A stretch of 7,975 bases of DNA. It comes from Coriobacteriia bacterium (GTDB lineage Bacteria; Actinomycetota; Coriobacteriia; WRKU01). This document shows, in pieces, positions 1 through 5,260 of this stretch. Within the stretch, counting starts at the first letter, position 1. Each line of letters starts with the position of its first letter. The stretch lies in NCBI GenBank assembly GCA_009784095.1, contig WRDL01000065.1:1-7975 (forward strand), in the 5' to 3' direction. The translations under genes and the position numbers were made by a program. The notes under the pieces were generated by a model. That model ran no database searches. It saw only the letters and a program-made list of their open reading frames with translations, and was not told where the DNA came from.

Positions 1-320
1 GCGCGACCGGGATGCATGGGGCGACCGACATCATGGCAGGATACGGTACACCGGTCGTCGCGTTCACCGGAGGCTATTGGTCACGCTGCGATAACCCGCT
101 CGGAGGCATCGCAGGCTATGTGAACGGAAGCAACGGCTGGAGCGCCTATTATGGACATCTGCAATCGGCGATCGGCTCCGGTCCGGTCTCTGCCGGTCAG
201 GTCATCGGCGCGGTCGGGGACACCGGCAACGCGACCGGTATCCCACATTTGCATATCGAGATCTGGGAACCCGGTGGTGCGCTGGTCAACCCGTACCCAC
301 TTCTGCGCGCGATGGAGTAG
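1..320 (+). CDS. M23-family (LytM-type) metallopeptidase, C-terminal part, cut by window edge
   Basis: This is the 3' end of a gene whose reading frame is open to the window edge; only about 106 residues are visible. The segment matches an M23 (lysostaphin/LytM) peptidase domain: MHGATDI carries the first zinc ligands (H and D of HxxxD), GTPVVA follows, then YYGHL, GQVIGAVGDTGNATG and the terminal HLHIE with the HxH ligands. M23 enzymes cleave peptide cross-bridges in peptidoglycan outside the cytoplasm, and the intact ligands suggest an active enzyme. The protein ends shortly after the domain (NPYPLLRAME), as is common when M23 is the C-terminal module. The N-terminal part, where a signal peptide, coiled coil or wall-binding domain would lie, is not visible. 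The ATG at 12 is internal to the domain and is not the real start. Its position next to a wall-anchored protein suggests a cell-surface neighbourhood, but no shared operon is evident because a promoter-like spacer lies between them. Confidence 0.88.
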   Translation, partial: ATGMHGATDIMAGYGTPVVAFTGGYWSRCDNPLGGIAGYVNGSNGWSAYYGHLQSAIGSGPVSAGQVIGAVGDTGNATGIPHLHIEIWEPGGALVNPYPLLRAME

Positions 321-369
321 TGTTCCTTCACCTCAACGATCATCTGACAGAGAATGATCTGACCTGATC

Positions 370-413
370 CGGTACGGGACTCGATCCCACGACGGAGCGG
401 ACCGTTTTCTCTT
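370..413 (+). terminator. Weak candidate terminator after the M23 gene
   Basis: A small hairpin (GGGA 376-379 with TCCC 385-388, loop CTCGA) is enclosed by a 4-bp closure (CGGT 370-373 with ACCG 401-404) and followed by TTTTCTCTT. The stems are short and interrupted, so this is only a possible end of the upstream transcript. A second short inverted repeat, GATCAT 338-343 with ATGATC 354-359, has no T-run behind it. Confidence 0.25.
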
Positions 414-418
414 CAACT

Positions 419-424
419 TATAAT
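419..424 (+). promoter_or_regulatory. Candidate -10 element (TATAAT) upstream of the surface-protein gene
   Basis: A perfect TATAAT lies at 419-424 in the spacer before the surface-protein gene, about 125 bp upstream of its start. No convincing -35 hexamer is found 16-18 bp upstream (that stretch is GC-rich), so the call is tentative. The other stretches of the 321-549 spacer hold no gene that I can support. Confidence 0.3.
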
Positions 425-477
425 GGCCGTGGTACTCAACAGTTACAAAACAACGTTTCTGAGGATTATAAGCATGC

Positions 478-486
478 TGATATGAT
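478..486 (+). promoter_or_regulatory. Candidate extended -10 promoter (TGaTATGAT) for the surface-protein gene
   Basis: TGATATGAT has the TGn extension directly before a TATGAT hexamer (5 of 6 matches to TATAAT). It would start transcription near 493 and leave a leader of roughly 57 nt containing a small hairpin (CGAAG 500-504 with CTTCG 512-516). The -35 region is poor, which extended -10 promoters can tolerate. Either this element or the TATAAT at 419 probably drives the gene at 550. Confidence 0.35.
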
Positions 487-549
487 GAGAAAAGATGGGC
501 GAAGTGCTTTTCTTCGTCGTACTTAGGCTCGTCATCGGGAGGAGCGGTC

Positions 550-1905
550 ATGAAAAAAGAACGCCAACTCAGTCAAAAGAGGAATTCTCGATCCCTGTGC
601 GGAGGGATGCTCGTGCTCGTGGCGATAGTGCTGCTCTTGGCATTGCCGCTTGCAGCATATGCCGCTACAGTCGGGACCGTCACCTATGAAGGGAACGGAC
701 AGACAAGTGGAACGCCACCGGTCGATCCCCATGTGTATGCAATGGGCGAAACGGTCACCGTGCTCGATCAAGGTACTTTGCTTAAGACCGGTTTTTCCTT
801 TGAGGGTTGGCAGATCGTCACAAAGACGGTCAAGGGATACGTTTCACCCATGGCGGTCGATGACCATGGATTCGGAGAAGAATTCCTGGACTTATTCGAT
901 ATACATGTCGAGCTCAGGCCGGCTTTCCTGACGCCGGCAAGCCCCTCACTGAGCACCGTTGCGGTGCTATACGATTCCAGCGGAGTGGGCATGTTCACCT
1001 TTGAGGATGTGGTCCCTGGAACTTACGTACTCCATATATATCGTGCCGGTTATCTGGTCAGAAGCATGAACATCACGGTCTTGGAAAGCGATCCGGACGA
1101 GATCTTCCTCGCTCCACCACCGCCGGCGCCCTCCTCAGGTATTCCTGATGAGAACGGTATCTTCAACCTGTGGCCGGGAGACTGCAATCAAGACTTCAGG
1201 ATAGACAACAGTGATGTCTTAATGATCATGGAGTTGTACATTATCAATGCTCAATACCCGGATGCTTTGTATAATCCGGCCTGCGATCTCAATGCAGACG
1301 GACTGATAAACGTCGATGATATCAGTCTTGTCGTCTCTCCCGGCTTTTGGTGGAATACTTGGATCCTCGATTATCCCGGTGCCGAGGATGTCGAATACTG
1401 GGAGGGTGATCCCTTTGCGGTGACTCCTGACTTTCCCGAGTCGGCCGAGGGTATCCTCAAGCCGGGTGATACCTTTGATATGTTCTCAACACATGTGATC
1501 TTGCGCGCTGTCTGGAAAGTGATCGATTACACGATCACCTATGAAGGTCTTGCAGGATCGAGTTTTGACCCGATCGATCCAAATCCGATCTCATATAATG
1601 TCACCGATACCTTCCCGATACCGATCACCGATCCGACCAAGGTCGGCTTCACCTTCCTGGGCTGGACGGTCGCCTATGCAGACCCCGCACTCACCGATAT
1701 CACCACACCGACCACGCCGTACAGCATTCCTGCCGGCACACTCGGCAATATCGTGCTCACGGCTCATTGGAAAGCAAACGCGGGCACGCCTGATGCACCG
1801 ACGATCCCTCCCACCGGTGATAGTACGGCGCTGTGGACGGCATCGTATCTCGCCCTGTTCGGTATAAGTCTTGTCGGAACGGGACTGATTAAAAAACGCA
1901 GATAG
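550..1905 (+). CDS. Secreted, wall-anchored surface protein with InlB-type B-repeats and a dockerin cassette
   Basis: A 451-aa surface protein of unknown specific function. The start is set by GGGAGGAG at 537-544, 5 nt before ATG, and gives a typical signal peptide: KKER...KRNSR, a hydrophobic core at 20-35, and cleavage near AYA-A (residue 38/39). Domains in order: B-repeat (Listeria-Bacteroides/Flg_new type) at about 44-126; a carboxypeptidase-regulatory/CnaB-like beta domain at about 137-186 (PGTYVLHIYRAGYL); a proline linker at 188-198; a type I dockerin-like pair of calcium loops at 209-262 (DxNxD...D twice); a B-repeat C-terminal half at 265-322; a complete B-repeat at 326-407; an IPPTG sorting motif at 419-423; a membrane segment at about 427-446; and a KKRR tail. 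Such proteins are exported by Sec and linked to peptidoglycan by sortase, and usually act in adhesion or surface assembly. No sortase or cohesin gene is visible here. Base composition looks more AT-rich than in the arg genes. The gene is monocistronic, closed by the terminator at 1932. Confidence 0.85.
   Translation: MKKERQLSQKRNSRSLCGGMLVLVAIVLLLALPLAAYAATVGTVTYEGNGQTSGTPPVDPHVYAMGETVTVLDQGTLLKTGFSFEGWQIVTKTVKGYVSPMAVDDHGFGEEFLDLFDIHVELRPAFLTPASPSLSTVAVLYDSSGVGMFTFEDVVPGTYVLHIYRAGYLVRSMNITVLESDPDEIFLAPPPPAPSSGIPDENGIFNLWPGDCNQDFRIDNSDVLMIMELYIINAQYPDALYNPACDLNADGLINVDDISLVVSPGFWWNTWILDYPGAEDVEYWEGDPFAVTPDFPESAEGILKPGDTFDMFSTHVILRAVWKVIDYTITYEGLAGSSFDPIDPNPISYNVTDTFPIPITDPTKVGFTFLGWTVAYADPALTDITTPTTPYSIPAGTLGNIVLTAHWKANAGTPDAPTIPPTGDSTALWTASYLALFGISLVGTGLIKKRR
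679..927 (+). repeat. B-repeat 1 (complete) of the surface protein
   Basis: Protein residues about 44-126. It opens with VTYEGNG, has the central hallmark GFSFEGW (81-87) and closes with FDIHVELRPAF (116-126). This is the normal InlB B-repeat/Listeria-Bacteroides pattern (VTYdgNg...GytFxGW...ltAxW), with an enlarged second half. Confidence 0.75.
1174..1335 (+). other. Dockerin-like double calcium-loop segment within the surface protein
   Basis: Protein residues 209-262. Loop 1 is D211-x-N213-x-D215...D222 and loop 2 is D246-x-N248-x-D250-G...D257, separated by a helix-like MIMELYIINAQYPDALYN stretch. The spacing and acidic positions fit F-hand dockerin repeats, which bind calcium and usually dock onto cohesins. 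Loop 1 has F216 where glycine is usual. The two cysteines C212 and C245 are the only ones in the mature protein. Confidence 0.75.
1342..1515 (+). repeat. Orphan C-terminal half of a B-repeat
   Basis: Residues 265-322 begin GFWWNTW, which resembles the GFSFEGW and GFTFLGW hallmarks, and end FSTHVILRAVW, which aligns with FDIHVELRPAF of repeat 1. The first half expected of a B-repeat (VTYEGxG...) is missing; the dockerin stands in its place. Confidence 0.6.
1525..1770 (+). repeat. B-repeat 3 (complete) of the surface protein
   Basis: Residues 326-407: ITYEGLAG at the start, GFTFLGW at 367-372 and VLTAHW at 402-407. It follows the orphan half directly and precedes the short linker to the sorting signal. 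Confidence 0.75.
1804..1887 (+). other. Sortase-type sorting signal (IPPTG, membrane segment)
   Basis: IPPTGD at residues 419-424 is followed by a hydrophobic stretch at about 427-446, and the protein ends LIKKRR. This is the tripartite LPXTG layout, with isoleucine instead of leucine at position 1. It implies covalent attachment to the wall by a sortase encoded elsewhere. Confidence 0.75.
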
Positions 1906-1931
1906 CGCGCATTGCGTTCATCCATCGATCG

Positions 1932-1961
1932 AAAAGGCCTCGCTTCATGCGGAGCCTTTTT
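1932..1961 (+). terminator. Rho-independent terminator after the surface-protein gene
   Basis: The stem pairs AAAAGGC (1932-1938) and CGC (1941-1943) with GCG (1949-1951) and GCCTTTT (1954-1960). It contains one C-A mismatch and one T-G wobble, with the 5-nt loop TTCAT. The T-run 1957-1961 forms the release tract, and the A-run on the 5' side also makes the hairpin partly bidirectional. It separates the surface gene from the arg promoter. Confidence 0.85.
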
Positions 1962-2047
1962 GATGATATGCGGTGGGCAATGAGTATACGCTTTCTCGTC
2001 TCGCAAATCCTCATTACGGATATACTCAAAATAATACGTAAAAAACC

Positions 2048-2063
2048 TGCATAAATACTTGCA
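2048..2063 (+). promoter_or_regulatory. ARG-box-like inverted element, weak
   Basis: TGCATAAATACTTGCA has TGCA at both ends (2048-2051 and 2060-2063) around an AT-rich centre, as ArgR sites do. The arms are two bases further apart than in the TGAAT-N4-ATTCA layout, so it is either a degenerate site or part of a cooperative array. Its right arm forms most of the -35 hexamer. Confidence 0.35.
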
Positions 2064-2087
2064 TATATCCAAAAAGTTGGATATACT
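2059..2087 (+). promoter_or_regulatory. Promoter of the arginine operon
   Basis: A -35-like TTGCAT (2059-2064) and a -10 TATACT (2082-2087) stand exactly 17 bp apart in an AT-rich region. Transcription would start near 2094, leaving a leader of about 30 nt before argC. The ARG box at 2096-2113 sits immediately downstream, so bound ArgR would block polymerase. A competing TATACT at 2021-2026 has no recognisable -35. Confidence 0.6.
2064..2085 (+). repeat. Perfect 9-bp-arm palindrome between -35 and -10
   Basis: Arms TATATCCAA (2064-2072) and TTGGATATA (2077-2085) flank the 4-nt centre AAAG. It starts at the last base of the -35 and ends inside the -10. It could be the operator of a second regulator or an ArgR-related site. 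Confidence 0.7.
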
Positions 2088-2095
2088 CACACAAA

Positions 2096-2113
2096 TGTGA
2101 ATAAGGATGCAAG
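2096..2113 (+). promoter_or_regulatory. ARG box (ArgR operator) of argC
   Basis: TGTGAATAAGGATGCAAG agrees at 14 of 18 positions with the Bacillus ARG consensus as I recall it (CATGAATAAAAATKCAAK), with the core TGAAT-AAGG-ATGCA. It lies at about +2 to +19 of the predicted transcript and ends at the argC Shine-Dalgarno sequence, the expected place for arginine-dependent repression. The argR gene is in the same operon. Confidence 0.7.
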
Positions 2114-2116
2114 GGG
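2111..2116 (+). promoter_or_regulatory. Ribosome binding site that sets the argC start
   Basis: AAGGGG lies 7 nt before ATG 2124 and 4 nt before ATG 2121. This favours 2124, or at most 2121, over the upstream GTG at 2097, which lies inside the ARG box and has no Shine-Dalgarno sequence in front of it. Confidence 0.6.
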
Positions 2117-2123
2117 TAGGATG

Positions 2124-3176
2124 ATGGAGAAATATCAAGCGGCAGTCGTTGGAGCCACCGGTTTTACCGGTGTCGAGCTGGTCAGCATTCTGGCGACCCA
2201 TCCTAACTTCGAGCTCGCCTCGGCGTTCTCGCGCCAGGATAGCGGCGCACAACTGTCCGATCTGTATCCCGCTCTTGTCGAGAGAGATGCCGATATCACA
2301 CTGTCACCGATGAGCGATCTTGACGGGGCGGACTTCGATGTCGTGTTTTTAGCGGTGCCGCATACCTGTGCGATGGGTCTGGTGCCCTCACTACTCGGAT
2401 CGGGGGCAAAGGTCGTCGACCTTTCAGCCGACTTTCGGCTCAAGGATATACCGGCATTCGAGCACTGGTATGGGGTCGAGCATACCGTCGCCGAACTGGT
2501 GGATCGATCTATCTACGCGCTACCTGAGCTGGTCGCGCACGAGATGATCGCCGGAGCTCAGCTGATCTCGTGTCCGGGTTGTTACCCGACCGCGACCGCA
2601 CTCGCGGCTGCTCCGCTATTGAGAAGCACTTTAGCGAAAGATGATGCAGTTGTGATCATCGACGCGAAATCAGGTGTCTCCGGCGCGGGAAGAAAAGCGT
2701 CGCTGGCGACCCAGTTCTGCCCAGTCGACGAATCGGTCAGTGCCTATAAGGTCGCTGCCCATCAGCATACACCCGAGATCGAGCAGACGCTCAGTGGGGT
2801 CGCGGACCGGCCGGTCGCGCTGACCTTCACCCCGCATCTGATCCCGATGAAGAGGGGGATACTCTCCACGGTCTATATCGCGTGCGAAAAAGACACGGAC
2901 GTAAGAGATGTCTTCCAGCTCTACCAAGACGCTTATACTGACGAGCCGTTCGTACAGGTCCTGGCGTTGGGCGCGCAACCAAAGACCTCGTCGGTGACCG
3001 GGACCAACAACGCACAGATCGGCGTAGCGTTCGATAAGCGAACGAATATCGCGATCATCACCTGCGCCATCGACAATCTCGGTAAGGGTGCCTCGTCGCA
3101 AGCGATCCAGGTAGCCAACATCGCGTTCGGTCTCGACCAGGAGGTCGGACTCACCGCATTCAGGAGCATCGTATGA
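2124..3176 (+). CDS. argC: N-acetyl-gamma-glutamyl-phosphate reductase
   Basis: ArgC reduces N-acetylglutamyl 5-phosphate to the semialdehyde with NADPH, the third step of ornithine synthesis, in the cytoplasm. From ATG 2124 the protein is 350 aa, normal for the long ArgC type. It begins with the nucleotide-binding motif GATGFTG (10-16), followed by DLSADFRL (99-106), the catalytic cysteine C153 in CPGCYPT, SGVSGAGR (183-190), the catalytic-region histidine in HQHTPEIEQ (213-221), FTPHLIPMKRG (235-245) and GTNNAQI (293-299). It ends with a typical DNLGKGAS segment (317-324). ATG 2121 gives one more residue; GTG 2097 would add nine residues but overlaps the operator. The gene is first in the operon, and its last bases ATGA overlap argJ by 4 bp, which suggests coupled translation. 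Confidence 0.97.
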   Translation: MEKYQAAVVGATGFTGVELVSILATHPNFELASAFSRQDSGAQLSDLYPALVERDADITLSPMSDLDGADFDVVFLAVPHTCAMGLVPSLLGSGAKVVDLSADFRLKDIPAFEHWYGVEHTVAELVDRSIYALPELVAHEMIAGAQLISCPGCYPTATALAAAPLLRSTLAKDDAVVIIDAKSGVSGAGRKASLATQFCPVDESVSAYKVAAHQHTPEIEQTLSGVADRPVALTFTPHLIPMKRGILSTVYIACEKDTDVRDVFQLYQDAYTDEPFVQVLALGAQPKTSSVTGTNNAQIGVAFDKRTNIAIITCAIDNLGKGASSQAIQVANIAFGLDQEVGLTAFRSIV

Positions 3177-4390
3177 AAGAGCACATAATACAAGAGACCC
3201 CGCTAGCGGTCCCCGGTTTTCTCGCATCAGCGGTCCCGGCAGGACTGAAGAAGAGTGGCAAAGACGACCTGGCGCTGATCGTCGCACCCTCCGGCGCCCA
3301 GGTCAGCGTGCTGTTTACGCAATCACAGGTGGTGGCAGCCCCGGTCATGGTATCGCGCGAGCACGCGGCGGATCAGAGCGCCTCGGCATTGATCATCAAC
3401 GCGGGGAATGCTAACGCCTGTACCGGTCAGGTCGGCACGCAAGCCGCGCTCGATACCTGCCAGGCATTATCGGCCGCGCTCGGTATCGAATCCCAGGAAG
3501 TATTGGTCGCCTCGACCGGTGTGATCGGTGTCGAGTTGCCGATCGCAAAGATCATCGATAACCTCGAGCCGCTCATTGGTTCGCTATGCGCGACACCCGA
3601 AGCGCTTCAGCAGGTCGCCAACGCGATCATGACGACCGATCTGGTCCCCAAGATCGCCGCGATGACCGTGACCGTCGATAACACGATCTACACAGTGACC
3701 GGTATCGCAAAGGGCAGCGGAATGGTGGCGCCCAACATGGCGACGGTGATCTGTTGCGTGCTGACCGACGCGCCGCTGTCAAAAGGCGCAATGGCGCATC
3801 TCTTCGCTGACGCGATCGATGAAAGCCTCAACTGCATGAGCGTCGATGGGGATACATCGACCAATGATACGGCGGTCCTGATGAGTTCGGGCGCCGGTCT
3901 CTATGGGCATACCATCGATGAGAGCCATACGGGGTTTTCCGCTCTCAAAGCCGCGATCACTCAGGTCTGCATCGAGCTGGCACGCACCATCGCCAAAGAT
4001 GGGGAAGGCGCGACCAAACTTATCGATGTCACAGTCAGCGGAGCGCTGACCGATGAGGATGCGCGTACCGTCGCGCTCACCATCGCGAACTCTCCTCTCG
4101 TCAAGACCGCGCTCTTCGGTAACGATGCCAACTGGGGACGGGTCGCTGCAGCAGCCGGAAGGGCCGGCATTTCATACGACCAGTCGAAAATGGCGATCAC
4201 GATCGGCGGCATCGAGGTCTGTAAAGCCGGTACCGCGGTACCGTTTTGCGAGGACCAGGCGTTCGCGGCGCTCGATCGACCTGAAGTGGAGATACATGTC
4301 GATCTGGGAGTCGGAGAGGGCCATGCACTCATCTGGACCTGTGATCTGAGCTACGACTATGTAAAGATCAACGGCGAGTATAGGAGTTAA
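3173..4390 (+). CDS. argJ: Glutamate N-acetyltransferase (ornithine acetyltransferase), possibly bifunctional
   Basis: ArgJ moves the acetyl group from N-acetylornithine to glutamate, releasing ornithine and closing the acetyl cycle; some members also use acetyl-CoA, and sequence alone does not tell which type this is. The protein has 405 aa. Visible motifs are NAGNANACTG (76-85), the oxyanion-hole segment STGVIG (114-119), the self-cleavage site GSGMVAPNMAT (181-191) with nucleophile T191, DGDTSTNDT (225-233), KDGEGATK (275-282), KTALFGNDANWGR (311-323) and the characteristic C-terminus DLSYDYVKINGEYRS. Members split autocatalytically between the A and T of MAT into alpha and beta chains. 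The start ATG 3173 overlaps the argC stop, with AGGAG at 3162-3166. No argA is seen in the window, as expected for the cyclic pathway. Confidence 0.97.
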   Translation: MKEHIIQETPLAVPGFLASAVPAGLKKSGKDDLALIVAPSGAQVSVLFTQSQVVAAPVMVSREHAADQSASALIINAGNANACTGQVGTQAALDTCQALSAALGIESQEVLVASTGVIGVELPIAKIIDNLEPLIGSLCATPEALQQVANAIMTTDLVPKIAAMTVTVDNTIYTVTGIAKGSGMVAPNMATVICCVLTDAPLSKGAMAHLFADAIDESLNCMSVDGDTSTNDTAVLMSSGAGLYGHTIDESHTGFSALKAAITQVCIELARTIAKDGEGATKLIDVTVSGALTDEDARTVALTIANSPLVKTALFGNDANWGRVAAAAGRAGISYDQSKMAITIGGIEVCKAGTAVPFCEDQAFAALDRPEVEIHVDLGVGEGHALIWTCDLSYDYVKINGEYRS

Positions 4391-4392
4391 CA

Positions 4393-5253
4393 ATGGTCAC
4401 CGATACCCATAACGTCAAAGCTGCGACCTTGATGGAGGCGCTGCCTTGGATCAAATCAGCATTCGGAAAGACCGTCGTCATCAAATACGGCGGGGCCGCG
4501 ATGCTCGAACCGGAGCTACGCAATCAAGTCGCCGACGATATCGTGCTCATGAAACTCGTCGGTGTCAATCCGGTCGTGGTTCACGGAGGAGGTCCCGAGG
4601 TGACCTCGTTGCTCGACGCGCTTGGACACGATATCGAATTCATCAAAGGGCGGCGTGTGACCAGCGATGACGCGCTCGATGTCGTGCGGATGGCGCTCTC
4701 GGGCAAAGTCAACAAGGAGCTGGTCAACGCGATCAACTATCACGGCCGTTACGCGGTCGGGATCTCCGGCGAGGACGGTGGGCTTGTGAGCGGCATTCCC
4801 TTCAGCGAGGAGCACGGACGTACCGGCTCGGTATCAAAGATCGACACCACGGTCGTCGATACGCTGATCGCCGATGGATTCATTCCCGTCATCTCGACGG
4901 TGAGCACCGGTGAGGACAAGCGCCCGCTCAACATCAACGCGGATGAGGTGGCAGGCGAGCTGGCGGTCGCGCTCGGAGCCGATAAGTGCATCTATCTGAC
5001 CGATGTCGATGGTCTATATCGTGACCTCGAGGACAAATCATCGCTCGTCAGCCAACTGACCACCGAGCAGGCGCAGGAGTTCGTCGACCATCCCGAGATA
5101 TCCGGCGGCATGATCCCCAAGATCGCCGGGTGCATCAACGCGGTGGAAGGCGGTGTGCGGCGCGCACATATATTGAACGGTATGGTCTCGCACGCGGTCT
5201 TGCTCGAGGTTTATACCGACAGCGGGATCGGCACGATGATCACCAACGAATAG
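4393..5253 (+). CDS. argB: Acetylglutamate kinase, probably arginine-inhibited type
   Basis: ArgB phosphorylates N-acetylglutamate with ATP, the second step of the pathway. The protein has 286 aa of the amino-acid kinase fold: VIKYGGAAM (29-37, with K31), VVVHGGGPEV (61-70), GRRVTSDDALDVVRMALSG (86-104), GISGEDGGL (123-131), NINADEVAGELA (180-191), LTDVDGL (202-208) and SGGMIPKI (237-244). About 28 residues precede the first beta strand (residues 10-24 look helical), and the C-terminus is HAVLLEVYTDSGIGTMI. Both features mark the hexameric, arginine-feedback-inhibited kinases and are lacking in the short E. coli enzyme; inhibition here is therefore inferred. The start is ATG 4393, with AGGAG at 4382-4386 inside the argJ tail and only 2 bp between the genes. 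Confidence 0.97.
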   Translation: MVTDTHNVKAATLMEALPWIKSAFGKTVVIKYGGAAMLEPELRNQVADDIVLMKLVGVNPVVVHGGGPEVTSLLDALGHDIEFIKGRRVTSDDALDVVRMALSGKVNKELVNAINYHGRYAVGISGEDGGLVSGIPFSEEHGRTGSVSKIDTTVVDTLIADGFIPVISTVSTGEDKRPLNINADEVAGELAVALGADKCIYLTDVDGLYRDLEDKSSLVSQLTTEQAQEFVDHPEISGGMIPKIAGCINAVEGGVRRAHILNGMVSHAVLLEVYTDSGIGTMITNE

Positions 5254-5260
5254 GAACGAA

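Larger units (their letters stand above)
2018..2089 (+). repeat. Two direct copies of GGATATACTCA in the arg control region
   Basis: GGATATACTCA occurs at 2018-2028 and again at 2079-2089, a 61-bp period. The core TATACTCA also occurs inverted as TGAGTATA at 1981-1988. The downstream copy contains the -10 hexamer TATACT of the argC promoter. The repeats may be operator half-sites (ACTCA resembles the ATTCA half of an ARG box) or a duplicated promoter element. Confidence 0.6.

Noticed and set aside
371..390. tRNA T-arm-like GGGACTCGATCCC
   Set aside because: The loop is 5 nt rather than 7, and no other tRNA arms or acceptor stem are found around it.
321..549. Riboswitch or small RNA gene in the spacer before the surface gene
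   Set aside because: Only short hairpins are visible and no known riboswitch core could be recognised; promoter elements explain the AT-rich part better.
2097..2123. GTG at 2097 as the argC start
   Set aside because: It lies within the ARG box, has no Shine-Dalgarno sequence, and would add nine residues not expected before the MEKYQAAVVGATG start; AAGGGG points to 2124 or 2121.
1764..2252. 162-codon minus-strand frame across the terminator and arg promoter
   Set aside because: It runs through the terminator, promoter and two coding ends and has no family resemblance.
2670..3287. 205-codon open frame on the minus strand opposite argC/argJ
   Set aside because: Arg-rich, low-complexity shadow translation with no recognisable domain; the opposite strand is clearly coding.
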